A stretch of DNA of 64,000 bases, taken from Neocallimastix lanati (nom. inval.) (lineage: Eukaryota; Neocallimastigomycota; Neocallimastigomycetes; Neocallimastigales; Neocallimastigaceae). Numbering within the stretch: the first letter of the stretch is position 1; every line of letters begins with the position of its first letter. The notes under the pieces were generated by a model, which saw only the letters and a list, made by a program, of their open reading frames with translations, was not told the DNA's origin and searched no databases. A program made the translations under genes and the position numbers. The stretch is taken from the NCBI GenBank assembly GCA_016946835.1, contig JACVTC010000045.1:900501-964500 (forward strand), written 5' to 3'. Of the stretch, positions 47,493-61,024 are shown piece after piece.

Positions 47493-50400
47493 GTATTATA
47501 TTTAAAAGATAAAAATATATATTATGTAACTTACAGTTTTTATTAAGAGCTACTGAATTTCCATCAACTTTAACAATGGCATTTTCTCCATTTTGAATTC
47601 CAAATATATTACCCGCTTTATATTGTATTAAATAATTGCCTGACGCGTTGAAATCAATCAAAACTGGATAGGCTTTTCCATTTGAGTAATTAACACATAA
47701 GTTAAGTTTACCATTACCATCAATATAGAGTTTACCTATATTAGCTTCTGAACATTTATCACTAAGACTATTTACTGTACATTGTCCACTAGTTCCACAT
47801 TCATAAATTTCATCTTTAGAGTTGATATAGTATCCAGGAGAATCGAGCTTAAAACAGCTAAAGCCACTCTCCTTCTCGGTATCTTCTTTACAATAGTAAA
47901 GGGTTCCGTCATTGCTTCCTTTTTCTAAAATATAATCCGTAGCTTTGACATTGTAGTATTTGTTGTTTTCACAGTTTGCACCAGTATTTACTCTACATTC
48001 TTTCTCTGAAACACAAGGTTTACCACCGGTAACATTACAAGTAATGGTATAATTTTTATCCGTACCATCGAGTTTTTTATCGTTCCCTCCACTTTCGCTT
48101 ACACATCTATCGCTGTTACACTTTATAAGTTTCTGTATGTTGTCATCGCTACCGTCAATAAAGTATAATTCTTCGCTTTCAGTTAAATTAGTCGTAATAG
48201 ATTCACATTTTTCCTCATTACACGTAATGTATGATTTTGTATTACCTTCTCCATCAATACCACTATTATCAAGGTAGGCAACACCCTGCTTTTTATTAGA
48301 TTCCTTCGTCGAACAAATAATGACTTCATTATTACTCTCACTCTCACTACATTTAATCACATTGTTAAGGTTACCAGCATCCACATAATATCCACCACTG
48401 AGGTCATTGATCTTAGAACATGAAGTGGCAATGGTATCGGTACATTGAATTAATTGTGTATACGTTAATTCAGTTCCAACTTCTGGTATACCACTCAAAT
48501 AGTAACCTACGGAAATCTTATTGACAATCATACAGTTACCCGAGTCATCACATTTATAGAGATACTTCTCTTCACCATTCTCATACAAGTGGAAGGAAGA
48601 AATGACCTGTTCATATTTACTCTCGTTTTTGACGTAAATGATACCTATTGAACTGATACCCCATTCGGCTGCCTTATATTTTTTTCCTTCTTTTTCAATT
48701 AAAACGTCTTCTGTTTTGGATTCACACTTGCCATCCTCTGTCGATTCATAAATAATACCCCCACTGGAATAACAGTAGTAGCCACTATCAATATTACTAT
48801 TATTGCTGTCTTTACATGGACTATCTTTATCTGTAATTGCAGATTCACAACCCGAAGAAATGGCTATTTTTACACAATGACACAAAATATTTTAAATAAA
48901 TATAATATTAAAATTTTAGGAAAAAAAAATATATAAAATAAAAAAATAATATAAAAAATAATAATAATATAAAAATAAACAATAATATAAAAAAAATTAA
49001 TAATATAAAAAAAAATACAAAAAATAATAATAATATTAAAAAATAATAATATAAAAAAACAATAATAACATAAAAAAACAATAATAATTTAAAAAAAATA
49101 ATAACATAAAAAATTAATAATAATATAAAAAAATAATAACATAAAAAATTAATAATAATATAAAAAATAATAACATAAAAAATTAATAATAACATAAATA
49201 ATTAATAATATACATCAATTTGATTAAAAATCACCCTTCCTATATAATACACTTCCTAATTAATACTATTAATTATTTATATTAATTTAAAAAAATTTTT
49301 TTAAAAAATTAAAATATACCTGCTGAAGAAATACATCCTTTACCGGAGACACAAGTAATCGTTCGATTACTGTCACTTCCATCTTCAAAAGATCCATTTC
49401 CTTCATTGCTATCCTTGGCACAACCAGATGCCGTACAGGTAATAAGATATTTAATATCATCACCATAAATGAACTTCTTATCACTGGATAAATCAGTCGT
49501 GGTAAAGGTCGTGACAGTACAACCGGTACTATTACATGTAATAATACTTTTGGTATCTCCACTGGCATCTTCATATACATAGGCATGAGCATTGGTGGTG
49601 CTTCCTTCCTTGAGTTCACAGCCGTGGTCATTACTAACCTTAATGACTTTATTCGTTTCTTTGCCATCAATATAAAATAAGGGTTTACCTTCTTGTGCTT
49701 CTATTAATATGGGTGTACATTTTTGAGCACCACAGGTAATAACGTATTTATTGAGAGGACCAGTAGCTTTATTATCAATATAGGCATGACCAGGGATGAC
49801 ACTTCCAATTTCTACGGTACATCCATCCGCATCTGTACAGATAATAACTTTCGTTGATTCTAATTGACTTACAAAACTTAATTTAGATTCATTTTTAAGG
49901 TCACTTGTTATGTCATGGTATTCATAACGACCTTTAAATTGATAGATTAAACTTTTCTTCTTAGGATCGCCGGAATCGATAATGGTATTAGCATTTAAAC
50001 CTTGACCTTCAGCAACTGGATCATTATGGAAGTTAGCTTGGCTACATCCACTGGAATTACATTTTATCAAGACATTACTATGATTGATTCCTGCAAATTG
50101 ATTAAAGTAATAACTGTCTGTAATTGGTTTTGGCGCTGCAATCACCTTTACGAGATCTTTAGAAATGGAGAGGAAGACAATATCTTCTATGGCAGCTCCA
50201 TAATAGTTATTGGCTTCCGGAGCACTGAAGGCAATTGTTTTGACGTTATCATCCGTTGGAAGTGGAACAGTTCTCGAAGTAACAGTTCTCGAAGTATCTC
50301 CACTTAAAGCAGCTCCATCCGTGAAACATAATTTACTATCTGTACTGACATAATTACCAGTATCTTCAGGTGCACAATCTGATCCGCTCGTATCGACAAT

Positions 50401-53400
50401 TTCACATCCTTCATCCTTCCAACCATTACAATGAATCGTTTTTCCACCCATGATCGCATAACCCTTAAACAGTCCACATTCGGTAGGGGTACAATGGTAG
50501 GCCAATACATCGGTTCGGGTTTCGGTCAGTTCACTGAGAGCCTTACCCTTCGTATCAAAGAAGAGTAGTTGTCCATCCTCATCTACGGTTTTAACGGTAC
50601 ATCCACCGTTACTGGTTTCATAAATCTTTTTAGAGGTGGCATGCCAACAATATTGTCCCTCCCTTGCCCCATTGAAACAAGGGCTACTGGCAGAAATGGT
50701 TTCGGAACATGCGGTCAGGCTGTCATTTTCCATGAGAACGGCCGCGCCATCTGAAATCTTTAAGGTAATCTTTCCACCGGCAGCAACACCAGGGAATTTA
50801 TTTACTGGGACTCCTTTAATTGATTTGTAGATCGCCGTTCCATCGGATATTTTCTGAATTTCTATTCTATCAGTACCACAGGTAGAATCATAACAAATAT
50901 ATACAATGTTGTCTCCATAACCATAGCCATCAGACAATGAATCAATGTAAGCAATTCCAGGGTGTTTTTCCTTTAATTTTCCATCCTGTTTATCCTCTAT
51001 TTCTTCACAAAGCGTTCCATTACATTGAATGACTGGCTTTATATCATCTTCAAAATCATTATCATTTAAAAAGTATCCCTTGACTGTCTTACGTTGTAAA
51101 TGACAACCATCGTATTTACAGGTAATCACTCGCTTACTGAAGGTATCGAGGAAATGAGTAATATCTGTATTATAATATTCACCTATTCCAAAATCGTCGA
51201 TATAACATTCCGATAGAGCACTTTCACCAGTTCCTTCATCATTTTCGTAGTAATAATCTAAATCATCCTCATCACAGTAAATTAAGGCATCATATCCAGG
51301 TGCTTTTCCCTTTCCTTCACCATCATAAACGGTGGCGAAATTATAGTAATAACCTGGTTTAATATCTATTAAAATTTATATAAAAATAATTACAAAAGAA
51401 TAAAAATAAATGTAAATATATATTACGTATACAATTTATTATAAGAGTTAGATAAAAAAAAAATATTTTATAATATTATATATCAGAGATAAAAATTTTA
51501 TTTATTGATAAATTATAAATAAATAAATTAAAAAAAAAATGGACTTACTTCTGGCCAAGACGGCATAATTTTTATTGAATCTAATTAAAACTTTACCATC
51601 CTTCAAGGTATTTGGGAATGGCGTTTCTCCATTTTTGAAAAAGACTTGTCCCTCCTCTCCGAATGGAATACTAATTAGTTTAGTGTTATCATAGAGATAT
51701 TCATAGGTATTTTCATCTTCATCCACCACATTAATACACATTCTGAAGGTTTCTCCATCAAATTTATAGGATCCGGTGGCAGCAAGATTGATTGCATTTT
51801 TTACTTGCTCTGGAGTACTGCTTGTTGAACCTGAGCATAGATCATCATGACTTTTATCTTCATTGAGACGAATACATCCGATAGGATTTGATAGAGGTTC
51901 GAGGGAATTATCATTAGCATTAATATTATTACCCATATAACAATTGACAAACTCATTATTACTACCATACTTGATGAAACCACTACTTTGAAGACATTTC
52001 TCGTCCGAACAATCGTAGATAACAAAGAATGGAGTCAATTCCTCTGCATTATTTGGGGATACATTATCCAAGGTGGAGGTAACGTCCACAAATTTATTAA
52101 AACTACTCGTTCTCTGGAATATTTTTATACCAGTGGCCGCAGCACCAGTGGCATCCTTTCCAAACATTTTCTTACAACCACCACTACTTTCATATTTAAG
52201 GATGGTAGTACCATCGTTGTAAAGACAGAATCCATCTGTTTCGATGTAAGATTTCGATGTACAATCCTCATCTTCACACACTTTACATTTGTTATCACAA
52301 AGAGGAAGTTGTGGACCTTTTTAAATTTATAAATATAAAAAAAAGAAAATGTTAGCGGATACAATTCATATTTATTTACTTCAAAATTCATCAAACAAAA
52401 AATAAAAAAAAAAAACCATTATAATTTAAAATATTTCTTTTTTTAAAAAACTATATCAATAATATCATTTTAATTTTTATTGTTACAACTCCATAAAAAA
52501 AAAATCTATAATAAAATTAATCTACAACATTTCATCACTATTAGAATTACTTTCTTATTTCTATGAATTAAATTCTCCTTTCTTTATTCCATTTAAAAGT
52601 ATTATTATCATAATAAAAAAAATAATAAAACTCCATTATAAAATTATTATTATCAAAATATAAAAAAAAATAAAATTCCATGATAAAAATGTTATAATCG
52701 AAATAAAAAAAAAATAAAATAAAATAACATTTGTTTTCAATTTTATCCTCTTATTACTAATTCTTTACTGTGAAAAGTATTAATCATAATTTTATATTTT
52801 ATTTTTTTTCTATTCTATTCCATTATTATTTTCCTATTGAATTCATCAAAAACCTTATTCCATGAGAAAAAAAAATTTTTCTTTTATATATTCTCGATAA
52901 TAAAAATAATACTTACTGTGTTTGGCTAAGGCGACAACATTGGCTTCCGTTCGGAGAAGAGCAATATTGGAATAGGGGTCATTGGCAAAGGCTACATTGG
53001 TAGGAACAGGATCATCAAAGGTATACGGTCTCAAGACATAGTTATTTCCTGCAACAACATTGACCCATTTGGATTTGGTTTCGGTGGTAGCTTGGGTATC
53101 ACCTTTTTTACCACTGATTTCAATATGATCCAAGACACAGACCTGGAAAGTTTTTACATTACCACTCACCGTATATTTAATGTTTCCTTGGTCATTATGA
53201 TCTTCACACTTTGTACTAGCTGCAAGAGTGGTGATATCGGTTGTATCGTCTTCGGCAGATAGGTATACCTTTCCATTATTTTGAATGAAACCCGAGGTTC
53301 TTTTACACTCACCATAGGCACAATGGTAGATAGCTAAGTAGGGATCGTTAAGTGTTTCGGTAGTTACTAAAGTAGGTTCAAGAACATTTTTGACGTTAAA

Positions 53401-56400
53401 AATCTTAAAGCCTTCATCTTTCTGGGTAACTTTAACAATTTCACATTTATTATCTTCTAAACCTTTATAGATTTTACTATCACTTTTACCTATACAATAT
53501 TTATATTGTTTTAATTTTGAACCATCAGGTTGAGTACATTCACCATTACTTACTGTACATTTAGGTAAATCCACTATTTTATTAGTTTATCATATTAAAT
53601 TAATAAGAAAAAAAAATAATTATAAAATAATTTGAAAAAAAGTACATCAGTAATTATACCAATAAATATATAAGATATAAAATAAATTGAAAATATATAT
53701 TTAATATGAGTTTAAAATATTTCGAAAATATCACAAATAAATAAGAAATGATAACTTCATAAAATTATTAAAAAAAAAATTAAAATATAAAAACACTAAT
53801 TAAAGTCACCAAAAGTAAAGTATTTGAGTTTTTTTTTTTTTTTAATTTTAAAAAGTATTTTCAATTAAAAATTTTTCAATTTCAAGTATTATTGAATTAC
53901 CTTTCAGAGTAATAGATTTCACTTTGATATCAACAAGAATTTTTTGTCCACTTTTCATTCCAAATACATTGTTTACGCCATACTCTAGTAATTTTTCACC
54001 AGTAGCTGCAAAGGCTTCTGCTTTATCTAACGTTTTCCCTAAACAAATAGCAACATTACCATCACTCTTAAGACCTAACATTCCTACATTTGAAGCACTA
54101 CATTTATCCGTCGGTTTGGCATCTAATTTTCCGAAAATATTAGTTCCGTCAGTTCCCCTTCTCTTTAAAATATATTCATTGTTCGAGTTATCATAATATC
54201 CAACTTTAGTTAAATTGGTGACATCGCTGCAGCTTGCCACATCTGTTCCTGAACAATTTATTAAAGATTTATAAACCCAGTAAGGTCTAGTGGTAGAAAG
54301 AGTTGGAAAACCGCTAAGGTAATATATTCCTGCTGTGATACCACTATTAGTTTTGGTACATTCACCATCAGTACAAACATATAAGTATGAAGTTTTGGGA
54401 TCCAAGTAACTTGAGTTCACATATTGAGTACAGCCATCGCTATCACAATTATAGACATATTTGCCACCTTCTCCATTGCCATCAATTTTAGTGTTATCAT
54501 TTTTAAAGAAGTATACACCAGGATCTGTAATGGCTGTACATTTTGAATTATCAGTTGTATAAATTTTGCCATCAGTATAAATACAATAACTATTAGCAGC
54601 TATCTGGTTATTATCTGTTTTTTTACATGATGAACTTGAAGTAACACTTCCACATTGTTGTAAACCTATATTTTAGTATATTTATTAAAGTATTATTTTG
54701 TTTTGATTATTTTTTTTAAAAAAATACTTTATTAATAATTTTTCCAAAATAAAAATAAAAAAAAAAAATATTTATTTTTCATTATTCTCAAAATTTATTT
54801 TATTTTATTCAACATTTCGCTATATTAAGATTTTTATAATTATTGTTTTATAATATAATTTTTATTATTTCTCTTTTTTTTTTAATTTTAATTTTATTTA
54901 TTTTCGTTTTATTTCTTTTCTAAATATTATTTTGTTTAATTATTAAAAATTCATTTTCTTTTTTTTTTTTTTAAACAATATATTACCTTTAGAAGAGAAA
55001 CATCCCCCATCCTTAACACAAGTAATTGTATAGCCTTCAGAAGTACCATCAGCAAAGAAGGCTACATTAGTTTGGAGACCACTGGTATTTTTTATGGTAC
55101 ATTCAGCTGCTACTTGATTTTGAGCAGAACCTTTACCAACGCATTCAATATATTGTTTTGGATTAGCTGGATCAAGCAAATAGATTTTATTAGTAGATGT
55201 CACCAAATTTGCAGATTGATCCAATACAGTACAAGCTGTTCCATCACCTTTACATGTTATAAACTTTTTATTAGAAGTAGTGCCTGTCTCAGAGGCATCT
55301 ATATAGGCGTATCCTTTTCCTGAAATACCAGTGAAGGATTTACATTTACTGGAAGCTGCATTTTTATCACATGAAATGATATTACCAACGGTGCCGGTAT
55401 CAATATAATAGCCATCTGGATTTTCAACCAATGGACAACTTTCATCAGTACATAAATGTAAATTACCATCGGTATCCACATAATAATTTAATTTATCATC
55501 ATAATATTCGCCTTCATCTTTCATATCACAAGTCATTCCATCACAGAAATAAAGTTCATTAGGGTTCAAGGCCTTTGCATAGTATCCATAGGAAACTTCA
55601 TTTTCTGGAGTTTTTGTACAACTGTTTCCCAAACAAACAATCAAATCAGTAGCATCTTCATAATAATCACTGTCAGCATAATCAATAATTTCATATAAAC
55701 TATTCACCAAATAATTACCAGCAACTATTTTTATAAAAAAATTTATTTTTTAAAAATAGTTAGAAAAAGATGAAAAAAAGGAAAAATATAAATCGAAAAT
55801 TAAAAAATAATATAAAATAATAAAATAAAATAATTAAAAATAAAATGATGAAAAAAAAAATTAATTATTACTAAATTTAATTGAACAGTACATATTAATT
55901 TACAAAATAATAATATGATATGAATAAAAATAAAAAAGTCGAAGATGTAAATCATCAAAGTATAAATTGAATAAAAGGTAATGAAAACAGAAATATTATT
56001 TTATTAAAAGAAAATCTACCTGCATCTTCTTCCGTAATCACTTTCGCTAAATAGTTGTCGTCATTAGTTACAGAAATGATTTTTTTATTAGACAAAATAA
56101 AATATTTTGCTTCTTCTACAGAAGTAAATGAGGTTCCAGTGATACATAAATTCAAAGTATTTCCATCAATTTTAAAATTTCCTCTATCGGATTCACCACA
56201 AGAGGTGGCTTGAGTATAGGTAGACCATTTTGGATTACTAGTTTTTTCATATTTATATACATTAGTAGCTACAATAGCATAACCTTTATTTTTAGAACAG
56301 ATACCACTGTTACATTTGTAAATGTCATATTTATTTTTAAGATCATCAACGCTTTTAACCCCGCTTATATCACCATTAGCAGTAATTTTATTGCCTGTTT

Positions 56401-57070
56401 TTAATATTAAATTTGCTCCACTATCTATTAATATTTTAATTATTATACATAAAATATTAAAAATAAAAAGTTTTCATTAATCTTAGTTTGTAATGAATTT
56501 GAATATTTATTTTTTTGAAAAATATTATTTACATGAGAATTCGGAATATTCATCTTCTTCTACTTTTGTCAATTTATTTTCATTATAATAATAAATAATT
56601 TCGCCCACACCATCGTATGCTAAATCACAACTATTATCATCACATTCAAATAAATAGTAATTTTCAGAATTTAATGTAAAGCTTTTACAGGAATTTTCAG
56701 TGGAAATTAAAATTTGATTTCCCTTCTTACAGTATGTTTTTTCTTTAAATGTGTTATCACACTTACTTGATCCAATTGTGGCACTACTACAATCTGGTAA
56801 GTCTAAAATAATTTTAATTTAATTATTAAAAATATTATAAATTTTAAAAAGTATAATATATATACAATATTTTATTTTAAATTAATAATTAGTACTAATA
56901 ATTAAATTTTATTAAAAAATCTTCTTTATAATATATTAATCATTTTATTTAAACAAAATACCTGTTAATTCATCAGAAGCTCTTACAATAGAAATGTAAG
57001 TAATTATTAGTAAAAGCAGCAGTAATTTACTTTCATAATGAACACATTTAAATATATAAATTTCATCCAT
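47036..57070 (-). CDS. Large secreted cysteine-rich modular protein, scaffoldin-like, 10 exons
   Basis: Exons 57070-56962, 56802-56533, 56424-56020, 55724-54987, 54665-53901, 53573-52917, 52316-51549, 51365-49320, 48863-47535 and 47202-47036 sum to 7254 bases: 2417 residues and TGA. The frame stays open across all nine GT..AG introns, every one in phase 1. The signal peptide has hydrophobic LLLLLLIITYISIV at 16-29 and a probable cut after VRA (31). The mature protein is a chain of short cysteine repeats with GYY or GYAY followed 8-25 residues later by a pair of cysteines, for example GYYVDAGNLNNVIKC and HAYIDNKATG. Exons 3, 5, 6, 7 and 9 also end in a module like GKLYIDGNGKLNLCVN. No catalytic domain, dockerin or C-terminal anchor is seen. 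Composition and repeat style match what I recall of ScaA scaffoldins of anaerobic fungi, the non-catalytic proteins that hold dockerin-bearing enzymes. That name is inference; another cell-surface repeat protein is possible. The exon structure itself is well supported. Confidence 0.82.
48905..49205. repeat. ATAATAT low-complexity repeat inside intron 8
   Basis: Irregular AATAATATAAAAAA repeats fill most of the intron between 49319 and 48864 of the scaffoldin-like gene. The apparent 95-codon minus-strand frame here is only repeat. Confidence 0.8.
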
Positions 57071-57880
57071 TAAAATAAAAAGGCGATAAATATATATATA
57101 TTATATATTAAAATAAATATAATAAAATAATATATTTATTTAAGAAATATTTAATAATTTAGTAAAATATTAGTAAATCAATTATCCTTTATAATATCAT
57201 ATTATTATTTTTTTTATCTTTTCATTTAATATTGATTTAATATTCAATGATGAATTTTAAAAGTCTTGGTATAAATAAATTTGAATTCAACTTTAAACTT
57301 TAAACACTTATATATCATCATTGACTTCTAAACTCTTATTTTTACAATTAACTTTTTAACTACTTCTCTATTAATATTCAAATTATAATTAAATTTTATA
57401 CTTTTTTTTATTTTTTTAATTATCTAGTATGCACTTACCTAAAATTATTTTTATTTATCATTCTTTAATAGAAAATATAAATTTTATATATTTATAAATA
57501 AAAATAAAAACAAAAAAAAGACGATTATTCCTCAACAATAAATATTAATATTAGATTATATATGAATTAGGATAATATATAAAATGACAAAAGGAATAAT
57601 AAAAGAAGTAAAAAATAAAAGAAATGAACGACTTTTCTATATTTTTAAAAATAAATTACTTTATTTAAATTTATATAAGTTTTATCTTTTTTAAAGTTTT
57701 TTTTATATTTATTTATTTTATTCTTCTTTTTTATTTTTTAAGTTGGGATTAGAATACTTTTAAATAAAAAATAAAAATAATTTAATTAAAGATATTCATA
57801 ACCTCTTATAAGAAAAATTTTCATTAAAAAATAAATGATAAAGTTCAGTTAAGTAATAATAAACAAATTTGAATTTCTAT
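57071..57880. other. 5' flank of the scaffoldin-like gene
   Basis: AT-rich, must hold its promoter. No other gene recognised. Confidence 0.45.
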
Positions 57881-58905
57881 GAAGAGTTAAGGATAAATAC
57901 TATCTTATAATAATAAATAATTGATTAATAAATACAAAATAATAATAAAAGAATATTTATTAATAAATAATAAATAATAATAAAAGAATATTTACTAATA
58001 AATAATAAATAATAAATAATAATAAAAGAGTATTTATTAATAAATAATTGAATAATAAATAATTGAACAATAAATAATAAATAATTAAATAACAAATAAT
58101 AATATTAATTATATTAATAATATTAAATATTAAATATTAAATATTAAAGCATTATATTTTTAATAATAAATAAATACAAACTATTATTCACTTCTCAATA
58201 ATAATAATAATAATTAATAATAATAGTTAAATATTAAAGTATTATATTTATTATAATAAAAAATAAATATAAATATATAAATAGTAATGATGATGTAATT
58301 AATAATTTATATTTATAATAATAAAAATTTAAATTATTAATTGAATAATAAATAATAAATATTACATAATAAATAATAAATATTACATAATAATTTTTAA
58401 ATAACAAATAAGAAATAAGAAATAATAAATAATAAATAAAAAAAGAGTGTTTATTAATAAATAATAAATAATAAGAAATAAGAAATAATAAATAATAAAT
58501 AAAAAAAGAGTGTTTATTAATAAATAATAAATAATAAGTAATAAATAATTAATGGAAAGAGTATTTATTAAATAATAAATAATAAATAATAAAAAGAATA
58601 AATAGAATATTTATTAATAAATAATATAATAATAAGTAATTAAATAACAAATATGAAATAAGAAATAAGAAATCATTAAAAAAATAAAAAAAGTATTTAA
58701 TTATTAATAATAAATAATAAGTAATAAATAATAAATAATTGAAAAATAAATATTATATTATATATAATAATAAGTATATAATAAATATTTAAATAATAAA
58801 TAATTAAATAATAAATAACTAAATAATTAATAACTAAATAATAAATAATTAATAATAAGCAAAAATAATTTTACAAATTATAAATAATAAATAACTAATC
58901 GGATA
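57880..58905. repeat. AATAAATAATAA-type AT satellite
   Basis: About 1 kb of imperfect AATAAATAATAAATAA repeats. Two near-identical blocks of about 90 bp near 58400-58530 share AAAAAAGAGTGTTTATTAA. The array resumes on the other side of the GC-enriched island. Confidence 0.8.
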
Positions 58906-58919
58906 AACTTCAATAGGAA

Positions 58920-59470
58920 AAAAAATTTAGACACGTATAATGAGTATTCAACACCCATTATGACCATAACAGATATAACTGTTAAGTGTGATATACTGAC
59001 ATACTAGTACAGCATCACCCTTCCACAAGTCGTTATACGTCTGCCTGGGGTTGTTTTTCCTAACATTCCTATATATATCTCCTTTGACCATAAGCATCGG
59101 AATAGAAATCATTCACACCTCCAGTGGGTGTAATTTTTGATGTGTGGACATAATATCATAAGTGCCTATGATTAAGATGAAGTGTAGTACTGCAGGAGTT
59201 TGATCCAATCTGCTGCCAAAGGATACCACTGTGTGGTTTTATGATACCCAAGGATAAGAAAGCTTGAAGCATAATATATGTCGGAAATCGAATCAAGGAT
59301 TCTACAATAACATCAGAGGGAACCAACTACTAACTTCTAAATGACTCCATTATTCTTTTGTCTCTATACCCAAACATTATGATCGATTTGTGCTGTCAGA
59401 ACCACCCCGAGCCTCTATCAAAATTTCCTCTAACTTCACCCTATTCAGGCGTAGTTCACGTTCTTTCGAA
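58920..59470. other. GC-enriched island with serial hairpins, no long frame
   Basis: About 550 bp of ordinary base composition inside an AT satellite. Its left end has three successive stems: 58937-58945 with 58953-58961 (one mismatch), 58967-58972 with 58979-58984, and 58988-58992 with 59014-59018. A further ACACC/GGTGT stem lies near 59115-59140. The minus strand has a coding-like stretch ERELRLNRVKLEEILIEARG near 59465-59400 and other short pieces broken by stops. It could be a structured RNA gene, a non-autonomous transposon or a decayed gene. No known RNA or protein family was recognised. Confidence 0.45.
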
Positions 59471-59474
59471 TAAT

Positions 59475-59830
59475 ATATATATAACAATAAACAAATAATA
59501 TATAATAATATATAATTATATAATAAAATAATAAATTCAAATTAATAAATAATATATAATTGAATTATAGTATAATAAATAATAAATAATTAAATAATAA
59601 TTAAATAATAAATACTAATTAATAATTAAATAATAAATACTAAATAATATAATTAATAATTAGTATATAATAAATTATAAATTATAAATTATAAATAATA
59701 ATAATATAAGATATAGTAAATTATAATTAATAAAAAATAAATAAATAAATATTTTTATAATAAATATTTTATAAATAAATAATTAATGAATAAATATTAA
59801 AAAATAACATTTATATTAAAAATATTAATA
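59475..59830. repeat. AATAATAAATTATAA-type AT satellite, right part
   Basis: Continuation of the AT-only repeat that flanks the GC-enriched island. Confidence 0.7.
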
Positions 59831-61020
59831 CTTTTTAAAATGAACTTCATTTTTGCTATGACTTTTAATAACTTATTGTAAGCCATATATAAAATAAAAA
59901 ATTTAAAATAGTATTATTAAAAGTTTATTTCTTAAAAGTAGTAATTTTTTTTTTATTTCTTAATGATAATTATAATGGATTTATTATGACACATTTTTAC
60001 TTATTGGTAATAATAATAATAATGAAAATCCATAAAAATAGTGTAAATTGAGAATTATTATATGGAATTAAAAGCCTATAAAAAATAGATTTTTATTTTT
60101 CAGATGTCAATTTTTTCATTTAATAGAATTTAATTTATAAGATTGATAATAGATAAAACTAATGTATAAAGTTTGGTAAACAAAAGGCATAAATGAAGTA
60201 TCAAATATATAAACTATTGATAAAACAATCTATAAATATATAGATATAAATTTTTATAATAAAATATTTTTTTTGATATCAATTATTTAGTATTTATCAA
60301 ATAATAATCAAAATAAGTAAATGAATATTATTATAGATTGAATAATAGTTAAAAATCAATAAAATGTAAAGTAATAAAGAAAAAGTAAAATAGATATAGA
60401 TATATATTATTAATAATAAGATATAAAAAGAAAAAGAAATAGAACTCTTATTTAGTAACGATATATCATAAAAATTGTACTTTTTTTAAAAAAAAAAAAA
60501 AAAAAAAAGAATAATTATTTTTCATATTATAATAAAAATAATAAAAAAATATATTGTTATATTATTAATAAAGATAAAAGTAAAGATTAACATTACTTAC
60601 ATTACCGTTATCTCTATTTAAGTGAATTTAATTGTAAATATAATGAATAAAATAAATGTAATAAGTAGAACAATAGATATTATCATAATAGAAAAAGCAA
60701 AGGGATAATAAATATTTCAACAATATTAAAAATACAATAGATGACAATAGATGAGAATATTAAAAAAAATAATAATAATTAGATATAAACTTTAATATAG
60801 ATATAAGTCATTAATATAAAAATTTGAATATTTAGTAGATTCCAATACCTTAAAATTTGTTCAAAAAATATAATAAAAAAAATTTTTTTTTTTTTTAGAC
60901 TTAGAAAATAACTTTATTTAATTTATAATAATATTAAAATTATATGATTTAAATGAAAAATACAAAAATAAAATACATGAAATGAAATATTATGCATTAT
61001 ATAATTATAAAAGTGCGTTA
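59830..61020. other. AT-rich intergenic stretch, nothing recognised
   Basis: Low-complexity A/T with an A-run near 60488-60509 and a T-run near 60884-60897. Confidence 0.5.
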
Positions 61021-61024
61021 GAAG

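Noticed and set aside
48908-49195. Hydrophobic 95-codon protein
   Set aside because: It lies wholly inside intron 8 of the scaffoldin-like gene and consists of an ATAATAT repeat.
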